64,000 nucleotides of DNA from Nyssa sinensis. Its lineage: Eukaryota > Streptophyta > Magnoliopsida > Cornales > Nyssaceae. A model generated the notes under the pieces. That model had not been told where the DNA came from, searched no databases, and saw only the letters and a program-made list of their open reading frames with translations. Shown piece after piece: positions 1-11,700 of this stretch. The translations under genes were made by a program, and so were the position numbers. The stretch spans positions 32,179,970-32,243,969 of the forward strand of contig CM018040.1 of the NCBI GenBank assembly GCA_008638375.1. Reading direction: 5' to 3'. Numbering within the stretch: the stretch's first letter is position 1; each line of letters begins with the position of its first letter.

Positions 1-1216
1 TCCCCGGTTTCATCCGAGGCCACCCCAGGAGGAATTGCCCCCATTTTCCCTTTGTCACAGGATCCAGGGCACGCTGTGAGGGATAGAGGTGGTGGCAGCT
101 CTCACCTTACAATTGGTAGGGGCAGCTCCTCAAAAACCATGTGTTTGGGGGAACTAGATACCCCTACCTCAATCCTCCACTTTTTCTGAGAAGGAGCTTG
201 TACCATGGAGGTGGACATTCCCCTAGCCTTATTGGTCTTAAGCACCATCCAACGCATCAGAACTGTCTTCTTCAGAACCCCCGATTTGTCCTTCACCAAT
301 CCGATGTCCATGAAGTTCTAGAGGGTAAGAATTCAATCGTGAGGACAGTTTTGCGGGTGAAGAAATCTTCTGTACTTCTCTTGTAGGTCGGGAATAAGAA
401 TTGACCTCCTTCAAACCTTCTTATCTATGACAACGAAAATTCAGAAAAACATCAGTCAAGTGGGAATGGGATTACAATATTCAGGTTAGAATCCAAAGTT
501 ATGTAGGCTCACCCTTAAAATCGGTGTGTCAAGGGAAAAAGTTATCCCGGCTTTTGAAGTTTTCATGTTCCCAACCACCATTGACAAAGAAGTACCACTT
601 CTTCCATGTCTTGTTGGAAGTGGGTATCGAGGTCAATGGATTGAACCTTTTATAAAAGACATGTAGAACATCCCCTCTGACTTCAAGAACTTCATGTCCA
701 TATTACTTCTAAAAAGTTCTAGATCTACTTCGACGTTATATTGGTGACCTAAGATTAAGAAGGCCATTAGCTGCCTCCATGTTTAATTCGGCAGGACAGA
801 TCTTAAACCAGCTAAAAAACTAGTTCACTAGAGGATGAAAACAGAAACGTACACCAACCTCAAACCATTCGAGGTAAGCACAGGATCTCTCCTCTCTCAA
901 TATTCAATGGGCATTCTACAGCTCTCGAAATCCTACAAGTCATATTCTGAGGGAAATTAAAATTAATTCTAAGGGCATCTAGCATGCCCTCAATCATGGC
1001 ACTTTTACCTTTCTCTCTCCTTTGAGGCCGACCCAACGTGTCGACCTCTCTATCTCTAGATTCGAGGTGCGCCTCAATTAGGAGCTCTCTCGAGCTGTTA
1101 CTAGAGGCACTCTCAACTTCATCATCCAAAATAGGGCCTAGTGCCCCCTAATCCCTTATTTCTACCACTTGTCTTTCTTCCTCTCCCGTGCTTGAATAAG
1201 CATCAAAGGTCGACAT
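1..1216 (-). pseudogene. Antisense ORF of element K (putative gypsy-type transposon domain, PF04195-like), decayed
   Basis: Read on the minus strand from an ATG at 1216. The first part runs about 22 codons to a stop near 1153. Further down, residues around 'PQNMTCRISR' (minus, near 930) match 'PSNVTFRVPN' in the H copy, and 540-640 reads as 'KTWKKWYFFV', matching 'KTWKKWYFFI' in H near 38480. The alignment to the H gene is collinear, with several stops and shifts. PF04195-type proteins are known as antisense ORFs between integrase and 3' LTR in some Tat-lineage elements; I assign the family from memory of its look. Function unknown. The 3' part of the gene runs off the window. Confidence 0.65.
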
Positions 1217-1427
1217 CCTCACAAATAAAGTAGCGAAGAAGAGGAATAATAACAAACACATAAATGAGAAAGTGAAGGGATGTTGTCACAATTGACCAAA
1301 AACTGAACGATGAACACCGAAGTAGTCTTCTGGTACACCAAAAATTGCCCAGGGGGCCTTCTTTTGCTTAGAATTTAACTTGAAACGTTAGAGAGTTCGT
1401 AAAGGACTCTTCTTGAGGGGGTTTCGT

Positions 1428-1438
1428 CTATTTATAAG
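1428..1438 (-). promoter_or_regulatory. TATA box for the antisense ORF of K
   Basis: The minus strand reads CTTATAAATAG, a canonical plant TATA box, about 210 bases upstream of the antisense ATG at 1216. The H copy has a TATA box at a comparable distance (about 190 bases), so the promoter is conserved between two insertions. Confidence 0.6.
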
Positions 1439-1673
1439 ACAACCTAAGGAGGATCGATATTTATGGCCCCAATATCCCAACCAACGGTTGGCCAATAATG
1501 GCCTTGATTACTTAATCGATGGCTAATGCACTGATGAGGCTATAACTATCCCATCAACGGTTATTTTATCAGAATACGAAATAGAGCATTAATGAAAATA
1601 CGCGTGACTCTTCAGAAACCCTAACCTCAGCTCTACACAGGTCCTATAGAATGTAGGCTTAGGGGGGAGTAGC

Positions 1674-2025
1674 TGATATACCATAAAGTGACAAATATAT
1701 TCAAAGGATGACACATGTATGTATAGAGCTCTTCAGGGTACAAATCAAGAAAGATTGTTCTATCCAGATCACATGAGCATGGGGGGTTCAGAGGTATATG
1801 GGTCAGAACATGGCACTGCCTTCCATATCCAACCGACCTTAGAATAAGGAAACAGAGTTCATTATAGAAATTACTATCTTCTGATATCTTCCAATCCCTA
1901 CTTTTATGGCTCCTAATCCTACTCAATTTAGGAGATCTACAATCTATAAATAAGACCATAAGGTATGCTTTCAAGATATGTTCAATTATTCTTTTCAATT
2001 ATAACTTTATTTTCATTACTAACTT
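1674..2025 (+). repeat. LTR of element K, 5' part (copy 1), split by element A
   Basis: Starts TGATATACCA right after the polypurine tract and aligns with 17300-17625, sharing for example CCTATAAATAAGA-like sequence near 1950 and 17540. It is interrupted at 2025 by element A; the remainder resumes at 17149-17154. The CTATAAATAAGA stretch near 1945 is a plausible promoter TATA of the LTR. Confidence 0.75.
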
Positions 2026-2444
2026 TGTAATACCACGACCTAATTAGGCAAAGTAAATTATTGTAATGACGCTTTTATGAGCTTAAATATACACTAATTT
2101 ATTCAACATTTTAAGTTGAAACTAGTAGGCCGTAAATGTTAAATTTATTACACAAAAAAAAATTGGGCAAATTAGAGTGATGCATCAATAAAATGAATTT
2201 AATTACAAATTTTTTGATAAATGCGATGCATTTTTAGAATATTAAAATACCATGTAATGCGTTAAAAATAAAGGTTTACGACATAAAAAATTAGCACACG
2301 GAATTAAAAAGCAAGGCGAGAATACGAAGGGATTTTTAAAGCAATTAAGATCCAACTTAATAATCTGAAAAATAATGCTAAAACATTACCAAACAAGGTA
2401 TAAGAGGGAAAAGGGGGGAAAATGAGGCAAAAAGGGTGGCCAAA

Positions 2445-2509
2445 GGATTTGAACCATAGACCAAGAAAGAAGAGAAATCTAAAACCCAAAAAGAATGACA
2501 ATTGGGCTA
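2445..2509 (-). other. Antisense tRNA-like module (proximal), 5' LTR of A
   Basis: On the minus strand TAGCCCAATTG (A-box-like) is followed by GGTTCAAATCC, which fits the pol III B box, 65 bases overall. The same module is in the 3' LTR of A (13721-13784) and in D (36162-36227). Confidence 0.45.
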
Positions 2510-3856
2510 CATGCACTTTTGTGCCAATATAATGCATAAGATATGTATATATGCCCTAATAAGTCCCAATTTTAGCATGTTCAAAATTGAGGTGCCAGTT
2601 CCCCATTGGGCCACCTCCTTAACCGGTTGCATTGCATGCAACACCTCAGCTTATGTCAGCCCTACATGTACATATATATGTGTATCTATATATGATGACA
2701 TGTATATATATAGACCTATAGTGCAGTGTGTGTCGTGCATCCATTACTGTGAATAGACTTAAGGTGTATAGTGTGTGTATTGTGTGCATGTGTGAGTAGA
2801 GAAAGAGAGAGAAAGTGAAGGAAAGAAGAAGAAAAAGAGAAGAAAAAAGAGGAAAGAAGAAAGTTGCATGCACTTTATAGACTGGAATTGGGTTCCAGCA
2901 GCTGAAGCAAGAGAGAGGAACTACAATTTGAAGGTATAAGACTTGAAATCCGAATTTCCATTCTTAAGGAAACAATACTATTCTAGCATCATTTTGATCA
3001 TTATAGACTCAGTTTTGCATGCATGTAGCTATAAGATGTAAAACCAACAAAAATGAGTGAATTAACAGAGTCTAAAATAAAGAAAACCCAAAGGATAGCC
3101 ATTGTTGTACCTTCAAAAACACAAACCTGAAGCGAGGTGAAGTAAACTTGTTTTTGACACTGAGAAATGAAACTAGACACTACAAGGGTTGTAGAAACAC
3201 AAGGCCGTGACCCAAAAACCTAACGAATGGCCATGAAAAATTGAATTGCAAGCCATGGGTATGAAAACCCATCTCTCCAAAATGAACACCAAAGTTGGTT
3301 TTTGGATTGGGGATTGACTCCTTATAGTGTAAGGGTCATCACAGACCAATACCCATCCATTTTTATGAAGAAATGAGCATGAATGAAGCAAATTTCAGAA
3401 TCCACCATGAACACTCAGTCCGAGCTCTTGAACTCATCACAATACCCCAAACCAACGCCAAATGAACCCCCATTTCCCTAGGATTTCATAAGAATAAAAA
3501 TCAGGCAAAACGGAGTTCTAAAACTCCACGAAATAAAACTGTATTTGAAACTCGTAATTAGGGCAACACAGAGTAGGGGAAGGGGGAAGACGATGAATAG
3601 TGGAGGGTCGGTCTAGGGGTCGAATTCGAGTTCAGGTCGGGACCTGTCCATCGCATAAAAGGTCTTAACTGAATGGCGTCGTATTGAAGGTCAATTTAAT
3701 TTTAAAACTGAAATGGCTTTATTTGGCTACATAGATAATAAATATGATTTAATATGCCTCAGATAGAACAGGGACATTCTATCCCTGAATAGGACCTTAT
3801 CCACTGTTTGCCTTTCAAAAAATTAGGAAAAAAAAAATACAAGACCTGTGGCCAGT

Positions 3857-3923
3857 GGGTTTCGACCCACTGACGTGTGCGTGCGTGTGAGCCCTAAACC
3901 CACACGTGGGAACCACTATGCCA
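3857..3923 (-). other. Antisense tRNA-like module (central), 5' LTR of A
   Basis: Minus strand: TGGCATAGTGG (A box) and, 67 bases end to end, GGGTCGAAACCC (B box with one missing T). The B-box arm sits in a longer inverted repeat, CAGTGGGT...ACCCACTG. Equivalent modules occur in the LTRs of A (3'), C, D and E. Confidence 0.5.
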
Positions 3924-4492
3924 TTGAAGGCACTTGATTCAAATAATACTCAAATAAATATATAATATATAATACTATAATTAAATTAATTAAAATAATT
4001 TAATTAATTTAAAATTAATAAAATATTTCTAGAGTCTGAATAAAATAAAAAATAGTGTAACCTAACATTTTTGGGTATTTTAGACTCAATGGCAGAGTCC
4101 AAATTATGAAATTAAATCCCAAAAATGCAAATAGATGAATTGGGTTAATCCTACAAATGTCCTGAAGGACAAATAATGTTACCAAACGACCCTAAAAAAT
4201 TATGAAAATACATACTTTAGAGTTTTTCAACGTTTCGGACTCAACGGTGGAGTTTGTTTTGCCACGTCTTGGGTACGTTGGTTTTGAAGATCTGTAATTA
4301 AACATTCATTTTCATTTGGACATGTACAAGTATACTCTGATGATGATAATGGATTAGCTAATGTCATGACATGAAATCGTAATAATTAATTAATTAATGT
4401 TTAAGATCCTTTAGTGGGGGACAGCTCGGGGGCCGCTGCCCTGATCGCGAGCCCTTAATCCGTATAGGATGGGTTACGGGTAGTGACAGGTA

Positions 4493-4504
4493 TGGTATCA
4501 GAGC
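4493..4504 (+). other. Primer-binding site of element A (initiator tRNA-Met)
   Basis: TGGTATCAGAGC, a 12-base match to the complement of the plant initiator tRNA-Met 3' end, four bases after the LTR end. The leader that follows has an inverted repeat TCTAGTC (4512-4518) / GACTAGA (4535-4541). Confidence 0.85.
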
Positions 4505-4627
4505 CCAAGGTTCTAGTCGTTCGAGGGAGATTAGGACTAGAGTACTAAGACTTAAGGAGTTTAAGGGTCAATTGTCATGATGATTAAGTGATTGCTTGAT
4601 TGCTAAATACTGATTCTTTTGTAGTAA

Positions 4628-5362
4628 ATGGTCCGCACCCACCGCACTACTATGGAATCAGATCGACTTGATCGATTAGAGCACATACTTGAGAGGATTT
4701 TAGAGGCTCTACCTAAACCCCATGAGGGTGGGACCGAACCAGCCCTGGCAAGACCGTGCTAGCAACCGTTGAACTCAATAGGGGGTTCGACAGAGACCAG
4801 TTGTACCCGTATAAATGGTTTCAAGATCTGAAGCCGTCGACATTTAATGGCACCAGAGGTCCCATAGTAGCCGATGAATGGTTGTTAGAGATGAACAAAA
4901 TTTTCTGAATCATGAGATGTTCTAAAGAAAAAAAACTGGCTTATACCACATATATGTTCAAAGGAGCAGCTCACAACTGGTGGCTACTGAAAGAAGCCTG
5001 AGAGCCTAATAGGAGTTGGCAGTGACTTATAGAAGTTTTCAATGAGAAGTACTTTCCCCAAGAGGCAAGAGATCATAAGATTGCCAAATTTCTAGTCCTT
5101 CAACAAGGGGGAATGATAGTGGAGGAATATAAGGCCAAGTTCACTGAGTTAGCCAGATTTTCCCCGAATGTTATCAACACAGAGAACTTAAAGGCTCAAA
5201 AATTTGAAAGAGGTTTGAGATGGTCCATTAAAGACAGAATCAAGCCCCTGCGATTAGCCACGTACAGTGAGGTGGTGGCAACAACAACAATCATAGAGCA
5301 TGGTAGGGAAGAGGTTGCAAAAAGAAAGGGAAACCAGAGGTCAGGCGACAGTATAGACAGAG
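4628..5362 (+). pseudogene. gag of element A, N-terminal part
   Basis: ATG at 4628, chosen because 'DRLDRLEHILE' near its start matches the N-terminus of the intact gag of C ('DRLDRVEHILE'). Stops occur at 4760 and several places after. Recognisable capsid-like pieces include 'KPSTFNGTRG', 'AHNWWLLKEA' and, from about 5056, 'EYKAKFTELARFSPNVI', all collinear with C. The reading is cut at 5362 by insertion of solo LTR B and resumes at 9514. The protein would coat the element RNA in cytoplasmic particles; this copy cannot be made. Confidence 0.85.
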
Positions 5363-5789
5363 TGTCACGACCCGAAACCCACCCTCTGCGGATTACCGGA
5401 TCGCGACCGCCGCCCCGAGACCCGAAGGCCTCGAGACAAGGCTCGCATCTGTAGCGGTATCAGATAAATGTGTTTCAAGTGGTTGCGGAAGCGTGAAAAA
5501 CTTTTTTTTTTCTTTCTTATTTAAAATTTGCACATCCGTCCGGTACTGCCGCTCTTCACATTTCGGTATACATGTATAATCATACATTCAGAGCATAACT
5601 AAAACTTAAAGACTCATAACATTTCATATTCAGTTGCCTCATGGGCTCAATACATATTCTTACAATGTCTATAAATACAAAACGTATCACTAGAGTTCAT
5701 AAGTTTCCAAAAGAACTACTTAAACGTATCTTCCCAAAATGGCAGACTTCATCATCATCGTCCTCGAGATCAATACTGCCGTAAGTCAC

Positions 5790-6854
5790 CTGAAAGGGGG
5801 ATCCGAACAAAGTTCGGGTAAGCTAATCTAAGCTTGTGAGCAATTCTAGTATTTGTCATGGGGTTTTCAATTAGCAGTGGTTTTAGTACATAAGATTTTG
5901 TAAACACTCACTGCCAATTGCTCGTATACTTGAACAAAGAACATATGCATTTCTTAAAACAGATAGCTTCGAAACAATTAAAGTATTCGAGCTAAACTCG
6001 TACTTCGTCAAATAGAGTATATAACTCAAAACATATGCATTTCATAAAACAGATAGCTTTGAACAATTAAAATATTCAAGCTAAACATATACGTCTTCAT
6101 ATAAACTTCAAAACATATGACATAGCATGTATTTCTTAAACAGAGTATATAAAACTCAAAACATATGCATATTGAAAATGAGGGTAAAACCTGCTTCCAT
6201 TTTCAAACTCATTTGTCATCTTATCTCTTTCATTAGTGGAATCCGTTTCGAACCAGACTCCCATTTTACATATACGTGGAGATATCTCATTTGCCTGGGG
6301 GATTAGATCCTGCTACCGGGCATTTCACATGATAGGTTCGTTGGGTTTCGTACAACCCTCCTCACTACCTATGTGATAATGCACATGATAGGTCCGTTGG
6401 GTTCCGTACAACCCTCCTCACTACCTATGTGCTTATTATTTATCTTGCATTTCAAATACATTTAACATATGAGTATGTCAAATAGATATTTCTCGTGAGT
6501 ACTTTAAAACATAACATTTAATACATGATTTCCTTCAAATAGGTGCTTCTCATGAACATTTAAAACATCATGTACATAATTTCATAACAAATCCTTTAAA
6601 CTTTTGATATAACAAATTCAGAACACTTTACACAATTTGGCATTTAAAACTTTAGACATGCTGAAATATGTTTGAAGAAAACTATGGTAAATCCATTCAC
6701 CAAGCATGCCATAATAGAGTTTATAAAATAGAACAATTTAAAACTGAATCATGTAAATACTGAATTCGAAATTTCAAACACTTCATATCTTTGCATTTAA
6801 AACCTTTTCAAATCCATGGAGTTAAATCTCTACTTCAAATACAGGGTTACTCAC
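5790..6854 (-). other. Intron-like interval in LTR B
   Basis: Minus strand: donor CAAG|GTGAGTAA at 6854 and acceptor CCCCTTTCAG|GTGAC ending at 5790. A perfect hairpin CCGAAC-TTT-GTTCGG (5803-5817) sits just upstream of the acceptor. Donor and acceptor occur at matching places in the LTRs of A (3'), C and F. Splicing itself is inferred. Confidence 0.45.
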
Positions 6855-7249
6855 CTTGGTCCTTTAGGGTTAGTGCTAATAATGCGCTTTCCCACTTTCC
6901 TTGTAGTTCCTAAGAACAATTCATAAATATCTCATCAACTTCACATTTATTGTAAAATCATCTCAATGTTCCTTAACTTATGCTTAAATCGTATTAGATC
7001 CTAAAACGATTTCATAATTTCATATGTACTTAACTTAACCCGTACTCTTAACCTATGACACAATTAATGTGTTAGGAATTGAATTTATTTCAATTTATAC
7101 TCTTCTGGTAGCTCCATAAACTTTAGTTTAAAGTTATTTATTTGACATGTTTACGCGTCGTGTCTTTTCGTATTTCATTTTCTCGAATACGCCTTAGTAT
7201 TAATACTTTGGCATAACTTTAATTTATAGTCATCTGACAGATTCTATTC

Positions 7250-7830
7250 ATCAAATTTTATGTCTTTTATTTTAGACATTTCTTTTTGGTCGAATAGACT
7301 CGACCATTGAGTCCGGAGTGTCCAAGAAAGTCGGTCCAGGCTTTCTTAGAATTTAATTCAGACTTTTATATGTAAAAGGGTAAAATGGTCATTTATCATT
7401 TTACGTGTCATATTTTTTCGTACTTCGTTTCGTAATTTGGACCTCACCATTGAGTCCGGGATGTCAAAGAAAGTCAATTTAGACCTTCTCTGATTTCATT
7501 TTGGCTTTAGGGGTGCTAGGGGTATTTTGGTCATTTTACCCATTTACGCGTCTTTATTTTTCGGGACCTCATCTCGTGTCGTGGACCTCACCATTGGACT
7601 CAGAAGGTCCAAGATAGTAAGAATACACTAATAACTTGTAAATTTTGGTCAAGGGGTATTTTAGTCATTTACCCATTTACGTGTCTTTATTTTTCAGGCC
7701 CTGTCTCGTAAAACGGACCCTACCATTGGCTTCAGGATATCCGAAATAGTAAGGATACACTATTCATATGTTTAATTTGGACTTCATTTGCCTCATTTAT
7801 GACCTAGGGGCAAAATAGTCATTTTGCTTT
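7250..7830 (-). repeat. Four-unit tandem repeat of about 143 bp in LTR B
   Basis: The core CCATTG recurs at 7304, 7447, 7591 and 7723 (spacings 143, 144, 132). Each unit also holds an ACGTGTCTTTATTTTTC-like piece and a TTTTGGTCATTT-like piece. The core on the minus strand is a quasi-palindrome of the form GGACTC-AATGGTG-GAGTCC. Related units are found in every other long LTR of the window. Confidence 0.7.
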
Positions 7831-9312
7831 ATTTATTAAATAATTAAATTAATTATTTAATTATTTACGTATTTTTCCAGGGGCTTAATTGCATAAATTT
7901 TCCAAAAATTGGGCCACAGCATAAATCAGTAAAACAATTGGGGTCAAAATCTAATTTTTACAAGTTTCGGTCTGAACTAGATGGTTCAGTTCGAATTTTA
8001 TTGAACCGGTTTGGGTTTCTATTGAACCAACCGGTTTGGGCCGGTTCAGCGCATAATGCTGACGTCATGATGACGTCAGCCCTAAAATTTTAAATTTTAA
8101 ATTCCCAAACTTAAAACGTCGTAGTTTCGGTTAAAGGATTTTAACCGTTTCTCGGTTGGGTCGGTGCCCGACCCGATGCCTGGTCCGAGACCCAACCCGT
8201 TGCTGTAGATCGTCTTCCCCTACTCCATCGCTGTAACCCTATTTTTCTGGGTTTCTTTTTCTTTAATTTCGTGGGTTCTGGTTCATCAAATCCCTACTGT
8301 TTTTATCTTAAAATGTTCCTAAACCATAAACGATCATTTTGGCATCCTTTTTAGGCATCAAACTGGTCCAACGAGCTCGGTTCAAGCCTTGATAATCCGA
8401 CCTGCAAGTCGGTTGTATACGCTCATTTCTGAGCCAAATTCGATGAGACTTGTCCTGTTGTGGTCCCCTCTTCATGGGGCTTCACTTTCCATTCATCAAA
8501 GTGGATTTAATCTCATGTTTTGAGATTTGTTTTTGGAACCCGAACTTATAACTCGATATTTGGGCTTCGGTTCTTTTGGGTTTTGGTTGTGGCCATAGGT
8601 TTTTGGCATGTTTGTGGAGTCTAGTTGAGGTCCCTATAGGTCAAATGGAGTTTAATCTCCATCAATTTAGACCTGCTTTCACTAAGCTTAAAAATGGAGG
8701 TTTGGTGTACGGCTCGTGTTTCTGAGTTGTTTTAGGTCTAAATTTTCATGCTTATCAACTCTAAAACACATATCTAACATTATGCATGCATAGCTAAGCT
8801 TCAAACTATTTCTATTCATGCATATTTCTAGAGAGAAAAAAATAAAACTTAAAGCATTTCTTACCTTCCTTCACTGTTTCTCTTCTCCTTTCCCTTTGTT
8901 TCTCATTTTTGAATGTCCAGAACTCCTTCACTCTCTTACTCTTTCTCTCTTTGGTGTGTATAATGTTCTGTGTACACTATTATGCATATATGCATATATG
9001 AGCACACACTCACTCATTGTAAAACCTGATTGCCCCTTCATTTAGCTTAACTTGTGGCAGGTTAGGGTCTGAATTGTTACTGTTGGGCAGAGCTATCATA
9101 GGCTGATTGTGTGTATGTGTGGTTGTTAGACTTGTATGTATATATATACATATATATATATATCTCATAATTCACACACACTAATACACAATGGTCACTC
9201 ACACACACTTGTAGACATTGGGCTTGTGCATGTCCTCATACACATATCTATATATATATATATATATAATTTCATATATATATACATATATATACATCTT
9301 CATTTACACCAT

Positions 9313-9314
9313 TC

Positions 9315-9368
<54 letters not shown>

Positions 9369-9370
9369 CA
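9313..9370 (+). repeat. TTA/ATT trinucleotide microsatellite
   Basis: About 18 uninterrupted TTA units near the 5' end of reversed LTR B, preceded by TA runs at 9130-9165 and 9248-9296. Two overlapping open frames through this block are low-complexity artefacts. Confidence 0.95.
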
Positions 9371-9513
9371 TATACTCCCTTTAAATTCTCATATTATAAT
9401 AATTAATTACTTTAAAATTAATTATTTCCTTAAGTGTATAACTTTTACACTAATCTCTCGTTATCTCGTAAAACGTGCCTCATTACCCGACATTCTCGGG
9501 TCGGGGTATTACA

Positions 9514-9815
9514 CAGAGGATAGGGATCCTCGCTTGTTAAACCAAGTGCAGGCTCACGCGATTCAGGGATAAGGCCTAATTATAGAAAAGCCAACCACGA
9601 CAGTGGGGGCGCACCTAAATGCCCCACCTGCTAGAGATTTCATTGGAGAGCTTGCCCGTAAAAGCATCAATGTCTGCTTTAGTTATGGACAAACTAGGCA
9701 TTTTATGAGAGATTGCCCTAAGAGTGGCAGGACGACGATCAGCTCTGCATCCACCACATCAACTTCTGTCGCAAGGCCTCAAACTAGAAATGAGGGACCA
9801 AGGAACGACCAGTAG
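9514..9815 (+). pseudogene. gag of element A, C-terminal part with altered zinc knuckle
   Basis: Continues gag after solo LTR B, starting with the duplicated CAGAG. Near 9680 it reads 'CFSYGQTRHFMRDC', a CX2CX4HX4C nucleic-acid-binding knuckle in which the second cysteine is tyrosine, so zinc binding would be impaired. A serine/threonine-rich tail follows and the frame stops at 9813. Confidence 0.8.
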
Positions 9816-9821
9816 TGCCCG

Positions 9822-10070
9822 ATGAGAGTTTTCTCTATCACACCAGGGGATGTTCAGGCTACCACTTCAATGGTTGCAGGTACCCATACAGTTTGTTCCC
9901 AACCTGCACATGTTTTATTTGATACTGGCTCTACACATTCATTCATATCTCCCACATTCTCTGCTAAGTTGAACTTAGAAGCTGAACTCCTAGGCTACAT
10001 GTTGACTGTTTCAATACCATCGAGGGAATCACTATTGGGGACTGTTATATATAGATCATGTGGGATATAA
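9822..10070 (+). pseudogene. Protease domain of element A
   Basis: Shows 'HVLFDTGSTHSFIS', the aspartic protease active-site motif DTG with the usual plant gypsy surroundings. It would cut the Gag-Pol polyprotein. The frame opens after a stop that separates it from gag and closes at 10068, before the reverse transcriptase. A run of stops at 10071-10260 marks decay in the linker. Confidence 0.8.
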
Positions 10071-10261
10071 GTCATGGGTACTCAGTTAGCTGCTTGATCT
10101 GATACCTTTAGAGATCTATGGATTCGATGTGATCCTCGGTATGGATTAGCTGATTGCAAATCATGCTACCATCGATTGTATAGCAAAGAGAGTCCATATT
10201 TAGAATCTGGGGCAGCCGAGTATCGTGTTTGAGGGGACGGGAGTAGCCTCTCCGCCCTATT

Positions 10262-11700
10262 TTGTTTCATCCATTCAGGCCAAGCGTATGCTCCTGCAAG
10301 GGATGTCATGGTTTCTTATGTAGTGTCATTGACACCCGCTCATATAAACCCACTCTGGATCAAATTCTTATTGCTGGAGAATTCCTCGATGTATTCTTAG
10401 ATGATTTTCCTGGGATGCCTGTTGATCAAGAAATCGAGTTTAGTATTGATGTATTTCCTGGCACTTCACCTATGTCTAAGACCCCTTACCGAATGGCATC
10501 AATAGACCTAAAGGAATTGAAATTGCAGCTGCAAGAGTTGCTAGACAAGGGCTTTATATGACCCAACTCTTCATCATGGGGTGCCCTAGCGTTGTTCATT
10601 AAGAAAAAGGATGGGACTATGAGACTGTGCATCAATTACAGAGAGTTAAACAAAGTCACCATGAATAACAAGTACCCTCTGTCAAAGGTAGATGATTTAT
10701 TTGATTAGTTAAAAGGGGCACAGGTCGTCTCAAAGATTGACTTGAGGTCAGGGTACCATTAGTTGAAAGTCAAGCCTGCAGATGTGGAAAAGATTGCATT
10801 CAGAACCTGTTATAAGCACTATGAGTTCCTAGTGATGCCTTTTGGGGTATCTAATGCCCCAACTGCATTCATGGACTTAATGAACAAGGTTTTCAAGCTT
10901 TATCTAGATGACTTCGTAATTGTATTCATTGTTGATATCTTAGTTTATTCTAAGAACCCAAAAAAGTACAAAGTACATCTGAGGAAAGTTTTGCATAAGC
11001 TACAGGAGCAGAAGTTGTATGCCAAGCTGAGGAAGTGTGAGTTTTGGATCCCTAGCATCGCATTTCTTGGACAACTGATCACTAAAGATGGGATCTTAAT
11101 AGATTCCCAAAAGATAGAAGCCATTGTAAATTGGCCTCGACCAACCAGCGGCACAAAAGTCCCCAATTTTATGCGATTAGCTAGCTATTACAAAAGATTT
11201 GTCATGGACTTTTCTAAATAGCAGCACCGATCACCCAGCTGACTCGAAAGAATATCCCATTTGTGTGGACTAAAGAAAGAGAAAAGAGTTTTTAAGAGCT
11301 AAAGAATCGTCTGGTATTAGCTCCAATTTTGACGGTACCAGATGCGATGGAAGGCTTTGTGATCTATAGTGACACATCATGCAAAGGTTTAGGGTGTGTT
11401 CTAATGCAGATGGGCAAAGTAGTGGCCTATGCCTTGCGCCAATTGAGACCACATGAGAAAAACTACCCAACTCATGACCTTAAATTCGCAGCCATTGTGT
11501 TTGTACTAAACATCTGGAGGCATTGTCTCTGTGGTACGACATGTGAGATTTTTACAGACCACACAAGCCTCAAGCATTACACAGAGAGAGCTTAACATGC
11601 GACAACGTCGATGGTTGGAGTTACTCAAGGATTATGAGCTCGACATATAGTACCACCCAGGAAAGGCTAATGCGGTAGTGGATGCCCTCAGTAGGAAGTC
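10262..11700 (+). pseudogene. Reverse transcriptase and RNase H of element A, decayed
   Basis: Collinear pieces: 'DVFLDDFPGMPVDQEIEF' and '[14 protein letters not shown]' (RT N-terminal part), 'YEFLVMPFGVSNAPTAFMDL', then 'VFIVDILVYS' where FIDD or YVDD is expected, so the first catalytic aspartate is valine. 'FLGQLITKDGI' and 'SYYKRFVMDFSK' follow. RNase H starts near 11350 with '[16 protein letters not shown]' and holds '[13 protein letters not shown]' and '[10 protein letters not shown]'. In-frame stops at 10559, 10708, 10760, 11219 and 11593. It would copy element RNA to DNA and remove RNA; inactive here. Confidence 0.85.

Larger units (their letters stand above)
1..1673 (+). mobile_element. 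Element K, 3' internal end of a Tat-like Ty3/gypsy retrotransposon
   Basis: This is the last stretch of an internal region whose gag-pol lies left of the window. It is placed by three things: an antisense ORF homologous to the one in element H, a polypurine tract (AGGGGGGAG, 1661-1669), and an LTR start TGATATACCA at 1674, all in the same order as in H. In H the equivalent run is also G-rich, then GTAGC, then TGATATAC. Orientation is plus, opposite to the antisense ORF it carries. Family assignment is inferred from H, which has the pol domains. Confidence 0.75.
2026..4488 (+). repeat. 5' LTR of element A, with a 1.4-kb internal deletion
   Basis: TGTAATACCACGACC... to ...GGTAGTGACA. It aligns along its length with the 3' LTR except that everything equivalent to 15524-16922 (1399 bases) is missing at the junction near 4263. 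Both sides of the junction share CCA, which fits deletion by short-homology joining. The lost part includes the intron-like interval and the conserved palindrome found in related LTRs. Confidence 0.88.
5363..9513 (-). mobile_element. Solo LTR B, reversed, inserted in gag of element A
   Basis: Runs from TGTCACGACCCG (5363) to GGGTATTACA (9513), 4151 bases, the reverse of the shared LTR layout. It is flanked by CAGAG on both sides (5358-5362 and 9514-9518), a perfect target duplication, with no internal region, so it is a solo LTR left by recombination between two LTRs. It contains four copies of the ~143-base GGACTC...GAGTCC repeat (7250-7830), a minus-strand intron-like interval (5790-6854), and TA/TTA microsatellites near its 5' end. 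Unlike A, C, D and E, I find no central tRNA-like module after its AT-rich block (7820-7870). Confidence 0.92.

Noticed and set aside
102..386. Overlapping 69- and 81-codon frames on both strands
   Set aside because: They fall in the decayed antisense ORF of K; neither matches the frame order expected from H.
9136..9406. Two overlapping plus-strand frames rich in Ile, Tyr and Leu
   Set aside because: They are translations of TA and TTA microsatellites in LTR B; no composition or homology of a protein.
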